The notes beneath the pieces were generated by a model, which saw only the letters and a program-made list of their open reading frames with translations, searched no databases and was not told the DNA's origin. Made by a program: the position numbers and the translations under genes. A stretch of 50,844 nt of DNA from Anaerolineae bacterium (GTDB taxonomy: Bacteria > Chloroflexota > Anaerolineae > Anaerolineales > Villigracilaceae), in assembly GCA_017303735.1 (NCBI GenBank), contig JAFLCF010000007.1, positions 1-50,844 of the forward strand. The letters are read 5' to 3'. Below, one piece after another: positions 15,450 to 24,016 of this stretch; the first letter of the stretch is position 1; each line of letters starts with the position of its first letter.

Positions 15450-15504
15450 ACCGTGGACGATGGACGATAGTGTTCCATGGTCTATCGTCTGTCGTCTATC
15501 GTCA
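15442..15504. repeat. 63-bp heptamer repeat between convergent genes, supplies both stop codons
   Basis: Nine 7-base units: GACGATA, GACCGTG, GACGATG, GACGATA, spacer GTGTTCC, ATGGTCT, ATCGTCT, GTCGTCT, ATCGTCA. Arms pair as GACGATAGACC with GGTCTATCGTC. The TAG stop of the plus-strand gene (15447-15449) and the TGA stop of the minus-strand gene (15504-15502) both lie inside it. It may also end transcription in both directions. Confidence 0.88.
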
Positions 15505-16515
15505 ACGAACTACATCTTGCGCGTATTTATCCGCAAACAGCGCGGGCTGACCGCCGGTGTGCCAGAATAAAATTGTTTCATCCTTCTTGAAAAATCCCTT
15601 GCGGATTAAATCAATCATCCCTGCCGCGGCCCGTCCAGTATAAACAGGGTCAAGCAATAGGCCTTCGTGTTTAGCAAATAAGTGAATTGCTTCGCGTTCG
15701 CCTTCACCGAAGACGCCATAGCCTGCCTGACAATAATCTTCTGTCGCCAAGACATCGCTGCGTGAGAATTGAATCCGTTCGCCGAGTTTTTCGCTGGCAC
15801 GAGAAGCCAGGTCAGAGACGTGTGATTTCAGTTCTTCTTCTGGCTCGTCAATGCTGATTCCAAGTACCTTGCCTGTGTAACCAAACAAACGCTGACCTAA
15901 CACCAGCCCGGCATGAGTCCCACCAGAAGATGTGCCAAAGACGATCCAATCAAAGCCACATTCCAGACCTCGGAGGTTTTGAAAACCTCCGAGGTCTCCA
16001 TTAATTTGTTTCATCAACTCTTCCATCGCAAAGGTGTAGCCCATCGCGCCGGTTGGGCTGGAACCGCCATACGGAACGAGATAGGGTTTCTTCCCTGCGG
16101 CAACGGCGTCATCAAAAGTCTTTTGCAAAGTTTGGTCGCGGAAAGCACGATCTTCCACAGTGATAATTTCCGCGCTAAAGAGTTGGTCAAGCAAGAGGTT
16201 GGCAGTGGCTTGCTGCGGCTTGACACCTGTAAGCACCAATTTGCATTCAAATCCATATCGCGCCGCAGCCGCCGCGGTCTGACGGCAGTGATTGGACTGC
16301 ATCGCCCCGCCCGAAATGAGCAAATCCGCGCCTTGTTCGCGTGCTTCGGCGATGAGAAATTCCAATTTGCGGGTCTTGTTCCCGCCGAATGCAAGTCCGG
16401 TCTGGTCATCGCGCTTGACGAAAATGCGCGGTCCATTCAGGGCTTTGGAAAGGTTTGGAAGTTCTTCAATTGGGGTGGGAAGATGGGCGAAGTTTAAGCG
16501 GGCGATGGTATTCAT
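15502..16515 (-). CDS. D-cysteine desulfhydrase / ACC deaminase family PLP enzyme
   Basis: This 337-residue enzyme is a fold-type II PLP enzyme. K47 in GGNKTRKLEFL is the expected Schiff-base lysine, GGAMQSNHCRQTAAAAA matches the substrate region and FGTSSGGTHAGL the phosphate-binding loop. It probably turns D-cysteine into pyruvate, H2S and ammonia; ACC deaminase activity is less likely but not excluded. The start is ATG 16515 behind AAGGAGA; the frame is open to 16584, but that extension is the palindromic repeat. Residues about 173-184 (GDLGGFQNLRGL) are encoded by a 33-bp palindrome and sit just before the conserved FDWIVFGTSSGG segment. Confidence 0.9.
   Translation of the reverse strand: MNTIARLNFAHLPTPIEELPNLSKALNGPRIFVKRDDQTGLAFGGNKTRKLEFLIAEAREQGADLLISGGAMQSNHCRQTAAAAARYGFECKLVLTGVKPQQATANLLLDQLFSAEIITVEDRAFRDQTLQKTFDDAVAAGKKPYLVPYGGSSPTGAMGYTFAMEELMKQINGDLGGFQNLRGLECGFDWIVFGTSSGGTHAGLVLGQRLFGYTGKVLGISIDEPEEELKSHVSDLASRASEKLGERIQFSRSDVLATEDYCQAGYGVFGEGEREAIHLFAKHEGLLLDPVYTGRAAAGMIDLIRKGFFKKDETILFWHTGGQPALFADKYAQDVVR
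15965..15997. repeat. 33-bp perfect palindrome (CCTCGGAGG family) inserted in frame in a gene
   Basis: Two perfect 16-base arms surround one central G (15981). Length, arm size and core match the intergenic copy at 9435-9467. It equals 11 codons and keeps the reading frame of the desulfhydrase gene. Confidence 0.9.
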
Positions 16516-16547
16516 GGAGCGTCTCCTTATTTCGTAAGGCATAACAA

Positions 16548-16603
16548 GTGAAGAGTGAAACGTGATTTGCAAATCACGTTTCACTCTTCACGATTCACGC
16601 ACT
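16548..16603. repeat. 44-bp perfect palindrome with heptamer units
   Basis: Two perfect 22-base arms (16548-16569 and 16570-16591) meet with no loop. Units of seven bases are visible: GTGAAGA, GTGAAAC, GTGATTT, then ACGTTTC, ACTCTTC, ACGATTC, ACGCACT. The TGA stop of the FemAB gene (16597-16595) lies inside the last units. It separates that stop from the start region of the desulfhydrase gene. Confidence 0.9.
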
Positions 16604-17728
16604 CAACCCCTGCTTCGTTTTTTCCTTGCCTCGCGAGCGCATAAAATTCAACACACGTGGCATGACATCAGAATACATCGAATACCAGAACTTACTGGGC
16701 GCAAAATCATACGCGCCGAGAGTTCGCACCACTTCGCCGCCCAAGCCTTCCTTGAAGCGATACACGCCCCACATCGAATCGCTTTCATCGAAGACCTCCG
16801 GCGTGCCCCACAGATCGTAGGTCAAACAGTCGTACGCCTTGGCATGTTTCATCGCCGCCCATTGCAAAAGATAAGTCGGCATTTTTTCACGGTGCTTATC
16901 CCGTGACATGCCGTAGACGTAGTATCCGCGCCCGGCAAAGGTGAATAAAAATATTGCCGCCACCGCTTCCCCATCTACCTCGGCGATCAATGGGACGGCA
17001 GACGGCTGACCGCTGACAGCTGCACTCATAAATAACTTCCAAACCGTCATGTAATATTCTTCATCACGGATCACGAAGCCATCACGAACTGAAGTCTCGG
17101 CATACATTTTATATAGTACAGACAAATCTTCTGTCGTGCCCACACGCACGGTCACGCCTTTTTTCTCAGCCAGGCGCACGTTGTAACGCGTCTTCTGTTT
17201 CATGCGCATTAGGATTTCTTCTTCGCTGGCGGTTAGATCGACCATGACGGTATTGCGGAACTGGATCTGGTCGGATGACTCCACCCACCCCCTACGCCTC
17301 AAATCGGACATCACAGCTTGTCCGTTGTTTTCTGTGACCTCATCCACGCTGACAGGGACTCCGCGCCCCAGCACCACGTCCGGGTCGAATTTCAGGAAGA
17401 TCGCGCCTTGTTTCTTTGCAAAAGATTGCAAGTCGTCCAACACACGCTTCCGCAGGGACTCATTCGTCCAATCCATGAGTGGACCTTTGGGAGCGTAGAA
17501 GATGGAGAAGCGACGGAAGGCAGTACGTTTGAGGATGAGAGCCGCGGCGACGATATTGGTAATTGGTGATTGGTAATTGGAGGATACAGAGAATTTGCCA
17601 TCTTCCGTCCAGACAGCGTAAAAGGGAACCCAACCATACTTCGCTTTGACCTGTCCCCATTCGTAGGTTTGCAGGAAATGCGGATCGCGAAGTTTTGAAA
17701 TCATCTCGTTCCAGATATTACTATTCAC
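16595..17728 (-). CDS. FemAB-family peptidyltransferase-like protein 1
   Basis: This 377-residue protein matches the FemA/FemB/FemX family of GNAT-fold enzymes that add amino acids from aminoacyl-tRNA to the stem peptide of lipid II, or do related transfers. Landmarks are FLQTYEWGQVKAKYGW, MKQKTRYNVRLAEKKGV and LLQWAAMKHAKAYDCLTYDLWG. The start is GTG 17728, overlapping the TAG stop of FemAB 2 by one base. Two heptamer tracts are translated: SNYQSPITN (about 50-58) and AAVSGQPSAV (236-245); the paralogue lacks the second. In an exopolysaccharide locus it may modify a glycan or peptidoglycan. Confidence 0.88.
   Translation of the reverse strand: MNSNIWNEMISKLRDPHFLQTYEWGQVKAKYGWVPFYAVWTEDGKFSVSSNYQSPITNIVAAALILKRTAFRRFSIFYAPKGPLMDWTNESLRKRVLDDLQSFAKKQGAIFLKFDPDVVLGRGVPVSVDEVTENNGQAVMSDLRRRGWVESSDQIQFRNTVMVDLTASEEEILMRMKQKTRYNVRLAEKKGVTVRVGTTEDLSVLYKMYAETSVRDGFVIRDEEYYMTVWKLFMSAAVSGQPSAVPLIAEVDGEAVAAIFLFTFAGRGYYVYGMSRDKHREKMPTYLLQWAAMKHAKAYDCLTYDLWGTPEVFDESDSMWGVYRFKEGLGGEVVRTLGAYDFAPSKFWYSMYSDVMPRVLNFMRSRGKEKTKQGLSA
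16994..17021. repeat. Heptamer tract (4 units) inside FemAB 1
   Basis: GACGGCA, GACGGCT, GACCGCT, GACAGCT, read on the plus strand. On the coding strand it yields the peptide that contains QPSAV, also produced by the repeat in the acyl-CoA synthetase. Confidence 0.82.
17556..17580. repeat. Heptamer tract (3.6 units) inside FemAB 1
   Basis: TTGGTAA, TTGGTGA, TTGGTAA, TTGG. A different 7-base vocabulary from the GACNNCN tracts but with the same period. It encodes SNYQSPITN on the minus strand. Confidence 0.82.
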
Positions 17729-18714
17729 TATGCTCTATTCCCAATGAACTTCACATACGCCCAATACAAAAGCGGATTGTAAACTCTATCCAACGCCTGC
17801 GCGGCGCGTTTCAACTGTCCGCCAAAGCCGCGCTTGAAGCGATAGACGCCCCACAAGCCGTCGTGGCGGGATTCAAATTGTGCTTCGAGTGTTTCTTCGT
17901 TCTCGTCGGGGACACCCCACAGGTCGTATTCTTCACAGCCGCGTGCCTTCGCCCAGCGGATGGCTTCCCATTGCAGGAGATAAGTGGGCATGCGGTTGCG
18001 TTCTTCGTTGTTGGAAGCGCCATACACGTACCACGCGCGCTTGCCATTAGCAAAGACCATCAACGACGCCAGTGGTTTGCCTTCGTATTCCGCGACGAGA
18101 AGTTCACATGTCCCATTTGGGTGAAAGAGTTCGTAGGCGCGTTGATAATATTCTTTGGAATGCACACCAAAACCATCGCGTCCGCCAGTGACGGTCATCA
18201 TCTCGTGAAAAGCGGCGATGTCGTCCCATGCGCGGATGGTCACGCCTTTTTTCTCAGCTAAGCGGATGTTGTAACGGCATTTGGGTTTCATTCGAGACAA
18301 GATATCTTCTTCGCTATCTTGAATATTAATTGTTATTGTGCGAGGCGGTTGGATATTATGTGGAGAAGTTACGAGAAACGAGGGACGAGAAACGAGTTGG
18401 AATTCATCATCCCAATTGTCGGGCTCAACCTTCAGGAAAATGGCGCGATTTATTTTGCAAGTCGAGTCAATCTCACGCCCAAACTCATTACTCAGTAACT
18501 CGTTACTTATTACTGCCTTCGGCATGTATGCAATCGTGAATCCCAGAGGCAGGCGGCGGAATAAAATTTGCACTCCAACATTCCCTGAAATAATGCGGAT
18601 GGGTTTCCAGCCGAAGTCATTCTTAAATTCACCCCACTCGCCCATCTGTAAGAGATGTGTGTCGGGGAAGTTGGTCAGGAATTGATTCCATTCAGCAAGC
18701 GTTACTTCGGTCAT
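17728..18714 (-). CDS. FemAB-family peptidyltransferase-like protein 2
   Basis: This 328-residue paralogue of the next gene shares LLQMGEWGEFKNDFGW, MKPKCRYNIRLAEKKGVTIRAW and LLQWEAIRWAKARGCEEYDLWGVP. The ATG at 18714 overlaps the stop of the dehydratase gene (ATGA), and its own stop overlaps the GTG of FemAB 1, so the three are translationally coupled. Two heptamer tracts are translated in variable loops, at about residues 67-78 (ISNELLSNEF) and 106-115 (LVSRPSFLV). Substrate is unknown; tandem FemAB genes suggest two successive aminoacyl transfers, which is inference. Confidence 0.88.
   Translation of the reverse strand: MTEVTLAEWNQFLTNFPDTHLLQMGEWGEFKNDFGWKPIRIISGNVGVQILFRRLPLGFTIAYMPKAVISNELLSNEFGREIDSTCKINRAIFLKVEPDNWDDEFQLVSRPSFLVTSPHNIQPPRTITINIQDSEEDILSRMKPKCRYNIRLAEKKGVTIRAWDDIAAFHEMMTVTGGRDGFGVHSKEYYQRAYELFHPNGTCELLVAEYEGKPLASLMVFANGKRAWYVYGASNNEERNRMPTYLLQWEAIRWAKARGCEEYDLWGVPDENEETLEAQFESRHDGLWGVYRFKRGFGGQLKRAAQALDRVYNPLLYWAYVKFIGNRA
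18371..18398. repeat. Heptamer tract (4 units) inside FemAB 2
   Basis: ACGAGAA, ACGAGGG, ACGAGAA, ACGAGTT. The same vocabulary occurs in the intergenic tract at 20613-20661. Confidence 0.82.
18483..18514. repeat. Heptamer tract (about 4.5 units) inside FemAB 2
   Basis: ACTCATT, ACTCAGTA (one base longer), ACTCGTT, ACTTATT, ACT. The units match those of the intergenic tract at 20613-20661. Confidence 0.8.
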
Positions 18715-20561
18715 GATTGCACCGAGCCGGAGGGTAGGAAATGATTGATGGTCTGAATCAGGTCATCAGTCCGCGAGTGAAGCGCGAGGTCTGAGAGTGT
18801 ATCCAAGGTTTGAGCGAGAGCAACACCATCCACATGTTCCTCTTTCGACATGCGGAAAATTTCCGAGTGTTGGGTGCGTTCAAAATCCACGCCGTCTTCG
18901 AGCAGGTCTTCGCGCAGTTTTTCGCCGGGACGAATGCCGGTGGTTTGAATGTCGATGTCGCGATAGGGTTCAAGACCGGAGAGACGAATGAGGTCTTCGG
19001 CGAGATCGAGGATGCGAACCTGCTCGCCCATGTTGAGCATGAAGACTTCGCCGCCCGTGCCCATGCAGGCGGCTTGCAAAACGAGATGCACGGCTTCGGG
19101 GATGATCATGAAATAGCGATACATTTCAGGATGCGTGATGGTGACGGGTCCGCCGCGTGCAATTTGATTTTTGAAGGTGCGAACCACACTGCCACGACTG
19201 CCAAGCACATTGCCAAAACGAACCACCGAATACGACAAGTTATTGCGCTGCGCCGCGTCGAGGACGGTGAGTTCAGCGAGACGTTTCGTGGCTCCCATGA
19301 CACTTGCGGGGCGCACGGCTTTATCGGTGGAGATGAGCACGAGTCTTTCCACCCCGTGCCTGACCGCTGTTTCGACGACGTTCTTCGTGCCGAGCACGTT
19401 GTTCGTGACCGCCTCTTCGACATTAGCTTCCATGAGCGGAACATGCTTGTGCGCCGCCGCATGAAAAACAACTTGCGGTTTGTGTTGATTGAAAACTTTT
19501 TCAATGCGATTCAAATCGCGGACATCGGCAATGACCGCTTGAATATTGAGCGTGGGAAAATCATCTTTGAATTCCTGAAGCACTTCAAAGATGCTGTTCT
19601 CGCCGTGACCGAGCAAAACAAGTTCGGTCGGATTCCAACGTGCGAGTTGACGGCAGAGTTCACTGCCAATCGAGCCGCCCGCACCTGTGACGAGAATACG
19701 TTTGCCGCCAAGCGTCGCACCGATGAGACGGTCGTCAATCTTGGCGGGTTCGCGGCGCAAAAGGTCGGTGATGTCCACTTCGCGCAGGCGGTTGACACTG
19801 ACCTTGCCGCCGAGGAGTTCGTAAAAGCCGGGGATAATGCGCGAGGTGATTCCGCGTTTGCGGCATTCGTCATTGACAAGGCGAATGATATGCCCTGGCG
19901 CGGATGGAATGGCGATGATAACTTCGTTCACCTGCTTGGAGTCGAGAGTCTTTGCCAGTTGATCGATCTTACCGATGACGGTCACACCGTAGATGTTGTG
20001 ATTCTGCTTGGCAGGGTCATCGTCGAGAAAGCCTACGGGGGTGAGATTGAGTAAGGAAGTCTTCTGCAACTCACGCACCACAAGCGCACCCGCGTCCCCT
20101 GCGCCGAGGATGAGGGCGTGACGGGTTTTGGCATTAGCTTGCACAGATGACTGCTCAGCAAGAATTCGCAGAACAAAACGCGATCCGCCGATAAGGATGA
20201 GCGAAATGAGCCAGTCAATGCCGAGAGCAGAGCGGGGCATGCCCGGCTTGATAAGGTCAAAGCCGATAAGCAGGAGCATGACGCCTGACGCCAAGACAGA
20301 GGCAGTTGTTACAGCAAAGGTAATCAGCCGCAGTTCGTTCGTGCTCGCATAAACCCAAAGGCGGCGATAGAGTCCGAAGAAATAATAGACGGGAATCTTG
20401 ATAAGCAACGCCACTGCACACATCACCAAAGCGGCGGGAAAATAAAAAGGCAATTCGCTTACATCCAGCCGTAACGCAAAACTGCCCAGCACCGAAACAA
20501 TGGTGAGGGCAAGGTCGCCAACGAGGACGAAACGATTGCGGACGTGAGGACGGGAGGACAT
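18711..20561 (-). CDS. Membrane-bound UDP-sugar 4,6-dehydratase (CapD/PglF/WbpM type)
   Basis: This 616-residue enzyme has four N-terminal membrane helices (about 10-130), a CoA-binding-like NAD domain (about 145-270) and a C-terminal SDR domain (about 290-600). The SDR domain has TGAGGSIGSELCRQ for NAD and, in STDKAVRPASVMGATKR, a Met in place of the usual catalytic Tyr (SMK type), as in PglF and WbpM. It probably converts UDP-GlcNAc to a 4-keto-6-deoxy sugar at the membrane for exopolysaccharide. It overlaps FemAB 2 by ATGA and is separated from the upstream epimerase by a heptamer tract; no ribosome site is visible before its ATG. Confidence 0.92.
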   Translation of the reverse strand: MSSRPHVRNRFVLVGDLALTIVSVLGSFALRLDVSELPFYFPAALVMCAVALLIKIPVYYFFGLYRRLWVYASTNELRLITFAVTTASVLASGVMLLLIGFDLIKPGMPRSALGIDWLISLILIGGSRFVLRILAEQSSVQANAKTRHALILGAGDAGALVVRELQKTSLLNLTPVGFLDDDPAKQNHNIYGVTVIGKIDQLAKTLDSKQVNEVIIAIPSAPGHIIRLVNDECRKRGITSRIIPGFYELLGGKVSVNRLREVDITDLLRREPAKIDDRLIGATLGGKRILVTGAGGSIGSELCRQLARWNPTELVLLGHGENSIFEVLQEFKDDFPTLNIQAVIADVRDLNRIEKVFNQHKPQVVFHAAAHKHVPLMEANVEEAVTNNVLGTKNVVETAVRHGVERLVLISTDKAVRPASVMGATKRLAELTVLDAAQRNNLSYSVVRFGNVLGSRGSVVRTFKNQIARGGPVTITHPEMYRYFMIIPEAVHLVLQAACMGTGGEVFMLNMGEQVRILDLAEDLIRLSGLEPYRDIDIQTTGIRPGEKLREDLLEDGVDFERTQHSEIFRMSKEEHVDGVALAQTLDTLSDLALHSRTDDLIQTINHFLPSGSVQS

Positions 20562-20612
20562 GGGGAAGAGCGAGTAACAAGTAATAAGTTGCGGGAAACG
20601 AGGAAAACCTCG

Positions 20613-20661
20613 CCTCGTTACTTATTTCTTATTACTTATTTCTCGTTTCTCATTACTTCTA
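20613..20661. repeat. Heptamer tract (7 units) at the 3' end of the epimerase gene
   Basis: CCTCGTT, ACTTATT, TCTTATT, ACTTATT, TCTCGTT, TCTCATT, ACTTCTA: seven continuous 7-base units, 49 bases. Related but less regular sequence extends to about 20571 and includes a small hairpin (CGAGG-AAAA-CCTCG). It encodes the last residues and TAA stop of the epimerase. Confidence 0.88.
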
Positions 20662-21562
20662 CGGCTTCCTTCAAACCTTCAGCCAAAGTAACTTGCGGTT
20701 TGTAGCCGAGCATATCCATAATTTTCTTTGGTGTGCCAATAGAGCGATAAATATCTCCGGCGCGAGGCTCAGCGTGGACGTGTTTGGGAGCGTTCGGGAA
20801 GATTTCGTAGAGGATGTCGAGCAGGTCGAGCAGACGGGTTTCGACACCGGTACAGACATTGAATATCTGCCCCGGTGCGGCGGGATGTTCGGCAGCAAGC
20901 AAGTTGGCTTGCACTACATCACGCACGTTGACCAGGTCACGGCTTTGACCGCCGTCGCCGAAAATGGTGATGGGCTTGTTATCCAAGATGCGGCGGATGA
21001 AGATCGGCACAGCGGCAGCATACATTGAGTCTGGCCGCTGGCGTGGACCGTAGACATTGAAATAGCGTAAAGCCACTACTTCAAAATTGAATGATGAAGT
21101 GTAGAGCTGACCGTAGAGTTCGTCCACGCGCTTGGAAGTAGCATAAGGGGATAACTGTCTCAAGGCTGTATCTTCCGAAAGCGGATAGGCTTCCGAGTCG
21201 CCATAGACGGCGGCGCTGGTGGCAAAGACCGCGCGCTTCACGCCTGCTTTGCGGGCGGCTTCAAACAAAATAGACGTTCCGGTCACGTTGACATCGAAAC
21301 ATTCCTGCGGCTTTTCCATCGATTCAGGCACGGATACAAACGCCGCTTCATGGAAGATGATGTCCATGCCTTTCACGGCTTTGGCAACAGCATCTGCATC
21401 GCGAAGGTCACCTTCGACGATCTCCACATCCAAGCCTTTGAGGTTCTCGCGCTTGCCGGAGGAGAAATTATCGAAGATACGGACGGTATGTCCTTTTTCT
21501 ACTAAAGTGCGCGAAATGTGCGAGCCAATGAAGCCCGCACCGCCAGTGACTAAATATTTCAT
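20636..21562 (-). CDS. NAD-dependent epimerase (UDP-glucose 4-epimerase-like)
   Basis: This 308-residue SDR enzyme begins [18 protein letters not shown], the NAD-binding Rossmann motif, and has the catalytic Y-x-x-x-K as SPYATSKRVDE, with FNVYGPRQRPDS and the C-terminal GYKPQVTLAEGLKEAV segment of sugar epimerases. It probably interconverts UDP-glucose and UDP-galactose or acetylated forms for exopolysaccharide. The ATG at 21562 overlaps the TAA stop of the glycosylphosphotransferase by one base; the frame is open further upstream but that is the neighbour's coding region. The last residues VMRNEK and the stop are encoded by a heptamer repeat tract. Confidence 0.92.
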   Translation of the reverse strand: MKYLVTGGAGFIGSHISRTLVEKGHTVRIFDNFSSGKRENLKGLDVEIVEGDLRDADAVAKAVKGMDIIFHEAAFVSVPESMEKPQECFDVNVTGTSILFEAARKAGVKRAVFATSAAVYGDSEAYPLSEDTALRQLSPYATSKRVDELYGQLYTSSFNFEVVALRYFNVYGPRQRPDSMYAAAVPIFIRRILDNKPITIFGDGGQSRDLVNVRDVVQANLLAAEHPAAPGQIFNVCTGVETRLLDLLDILYEIFPNAPKHVHAEPRAGDIYRSIGTPKKIMDMLGYKPQVTLAEGLKEAVEVMRNEK

Positions 21563-23004
21563 TATCTGCCTGTCCTTCTTAAAACGGTTCCGATGGTACG
21601 TAACACAATACTGAAATCCAAATTCAACGTACGGTGCTTGATGTAATACAGGTCGTATTCGAGTTTGACAAACGTCTCTTTGACGGTAGCAACATAACCG
21701 TAATTGATCTGCGCCCAACCGGTTAGACCAGGTTTTACCAACAATCTTGCGCGATAATAAGGAATTTGCTTTTGGTATTCCGCTACAAGTTCAGGGCGTT
21801 CCGCACGTGGACCGACGAGACTCATTTCACCACGTAGAACCGTCCAAAACTGTGGAAGCTCATCGAGGCGGGTCTTGCGTAGAAAATTCCCCACACGAGT
21901 CACACGCGGGTCGTTCTCTTCTGCCACTTTGGGTTGACCATCCGCCTCGGCATTTTGTTTCATGGTGCGGAATTTCAAGATTGTGAAAAGCCGTGCGCCT
22001 TTTCCCAAACGGGGCTGAGAATAAAAAACCGGAAAGCCCGTTTCAACAATAATGGCAATAGCAATAAACGGTAAAACGAACAGGAAGATCATGGTGCCAA
22101 TTAATCCGCCAAGGATATCCATGCTACGTTTCATCAATTCATAAAAACCATGTACCCGAACCTGATCCACAAACGAGCGGATCACCCAATCTGACTCAAG
22201 GTGTTCGATGGGCACGCGCTGGGTCAGTTCTTCATAAAGAATGGGCATACGCGTCACTTCCACTCCGCGTTCCTGAATATCCAACACCGTTTGGAAGGTC
22301 TCGCCTTTGATCTCCCCCGTGATCGCCACGACAACGTCTGAAATTCGATAATCTTCTATTAAATCAATCAGGTGTTCGCTGTCACCCAATACAGCAAAAC
22401 CGCCATAGGATTTATTCCGCTTGGCAGGGTCATCGTCGATAAAACCGATCAGCAGGAAAGGCGGCGGATTGAGTTTTTTATAGGCTTCGATCAGAGTCCG
22501 CCCTGCCTTGCCCGCACCGACCACCAGGACACGTCGCATCAAACCGGATGAGGTGTAGAGTCGGATGTAGATGGCGCGCCAGGTCAGGGTCAGGAAGGAA
22601 GCGATTACCAGAAAGGCGCCAATCGCAATACGCGGCAGGGAGTTTGGGTCAAGGTTGATCGTAAACAGGAGCGAGTACGCCAATAACCCCACAATCGGAG
22701 CCACAGCGATTCCCCGCAGGGTTTTGCGCCAGTTGGATGCGGTATGGATCTCATACGAGTCGACCATTAGCAGCAGCCAGACCAGAGGCAAAAGATAGAA
22801 CCAAAATGGCACTTCGATCTGAATGATACGTGTAGCTACGTTGGGCTTGACCCCGCTCTCGACCAGACGATACAAGGAATATTGATACCAAAAGTAGACC
22901 GCGCCTGCCGTGGCAGCCGCGGATGCGATAAAGTCTCCGATCAGGAGAACGGTGCGTTGTTCGCTGGGTCGCAATCGCAGGGAAGGACGATAAATATCAG
23001 CCAT
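21562..23004 (-). CDS. Exopolysaccharide polyprenyl glycosylphosphotransferase (WcaJ-like)
   Basis: This 480-residue membrane enzyme starts exopolysaccharide assembly by moving a sugar-1-phosphate onto undecaprenyl phosphate. Four to five N-terminal membrane segments (about 20-130) precede a CoA_binding_3 domain (about 150-270), one more membrane helix (about 300-325) and the catalytic domain, with [27 protein letters not shown] (shown in part) and VGPRAERPE motifs and [15 protein letters not shown] near the end. It overlaps the upstream glycosyltransferase by eight bases and the epimerase by one, so the cluster is tightly coupled. Confidence 0.94.
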   Translation of the reverse strand: MADIYRPSLRLRPSEQRTVLLIGDFIASAAATAGAVYFWYQYSLYRLVESGVKPNVATRIIQIEVPFWFYLLPLVWLLLMVDSYEIHTASNWRKTLRGIAVAPIVGLLAYSLLFTINLDPNSLPRIAIGAFLVIASFLTLTWRAIYIRLYTSSGLMRRVLVVGAGKAGRTLIEAYKKLNPPPFLLIGFIDDDPAKRNKSYGGFAVLGDSEHLIDLIEDYRISDVVVAITGEIKGETFQTVLDIQERGVEVTRMPILYEELTQRVPIEHLESDWVIRSFVDQVRVHGFYELMKRSMDILGGLIGTMIFLFVLPFIAIAIIVETGFPVFYSQPRLGKGARLFTILKFRTMKQNAEADGQPKVAEENDPRVTRVGNFLRKTRLDELPQFWTVLRGEMSLVGPRAERPELVAEYQKQIPYYRARLLVKPGLTGWAQINYGYVATVKETFVKLEYDLYYIKHRTLNLDFSIVLRTIGTVLRRTGR

Positions 23005-24004
23005 TCTTGAACATGCTCATGATGCCGCTCCACAAAAAACCTGCGCCCCATGCAATATGCATGGTCGTAATGGCTAGCGGCAGCCCCCAGAGTAAAAACC
23101 CTTTCTTTTTCTTAATTGCCAGCAGCAGCCCGGCACCCCCCAACACCAAAAAATAAACAGATAATTGCAAGGCGAGGAACACTTGCGCAATCGTTAATCC
23201 CAAGGATAACACAATCAAAGACCCTAAAATGAAGACGAACGCCGGGGGCAATGCCTGACGCCACCTCAGGGTATGTGGATAACGCTTCAACATTTTGAAC
23301 TTCCAAAACCCATAGCGCCAATATTGCTCAGCCAGTGTTTTCAGGGTGCTGCGGGAGAAATACACACAACGAATGGCAGGGTCCAACCAGACCACGCCGC
23401 CCGATTCGCGTACACGCGTATTGAATTCATAATCCTCATTGGCGAGCAGAGTCTCATCGAACGCGCCGATCTTTTGAATCAGGTTCCGGCGAAAGGAACC
23501 GAATGGGACGGTATCCACAGCTCCAGGCTTGGCATTGAGGCGATACATCGCATCCCCCACCCCCAATGGATGCGCCGCCGCAAATGAGATCGACTCTGCG
23601 ATCCATGTCTCTGCTCCCGGGCGGATCTCCCACACGCCGCCGACATTATCGCCCATGCCAGCTTGATGCGCCGCCACACATCGCTCTACGTATTCGGGAA
23701 TGGGCATGGAGTGGGCATCGAGCCTGATGATGATCTCGCCTCGTGACTCGCGAATGGCTTGGTTCACACCAGACGGAATGGTCCTCGCCTTATTCTCCAC
23801 CACCCGAACTGACAAATCGATGTATTCTTTTTGAAAAGCGGATATGACCGCGAGGGTGTTATCGGTTGAAATACCGTCGGCAATCACCACTTCGATCTTT
23901 GAAAGAGGGTAGGTTTGCAAACGCAACCCCTCAAGCAAGGTGCGAATGGTTGCCTGCTCGTTATAGCAAGGAATGATAACGGAAACGGTTGGATGATCGG
24001 ACAT
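22997..24004 (-). CDS. Family 2 glycosyltransferase with C-terminal membrane helices
   Basis: This 335-residue enzyme has a GT-A domain at about 1-235: VSVIIPCYNEQATIRTLL at the start, EVVIADGISTDNT for nucleotide binding, IIRLDAHSMP as the DxD-like motif and NEDYEFNTRVRESGG as the base region. Two or three membrane segments follow (about 245-320). The layout resembles succinoglycan ExoA-type transferases. I chose ATG 24004 (MSDHPTVSVIIPCYN) over 24028. It is the first gene of the exopolysaccharide cluster. Confidence 0.9.
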   Translation of the reverse strand: MSDHPTVSVIIPCYNEQATIRTLLEGLRLQTYPLSKIEVVIADGISTDNTLAVISAFQKEYIDLSVRVVENKARTIPSGVNQAIRESRGEIIIRLDAHSMPIPEYVERCVAAHQAGMGDNVGGVWEIRPGAETWIAESISFAAAHPLGVGDAMYRLNAKPGAVDTVPFGSFRRNLIQKIGAFDETLLANEDYEFNTRVRESGGVVWLDPAIRCVYFSRSTLKTLAEQYWRYGFWKFKMLKRYPHTLRWRQALPPAFVFILGSLIVLSLGLTIAQVFLALQLSVYFLVLGGAGLLLAIKKKKGFLLWGLPLAITTMHIAWGAGFLWSGIMSMFKNG

Positions 24005-24016
24005 GGTTATGCAAGG

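Noticed and set aside
18810..20054. A 414-codon open frame on the plus strand
   Set aside because: It lies wholly antisense to the 4,6-dehydratase gene, whose domains are all recognised. It has no domain of its own and reflects codon bias of the real gene.
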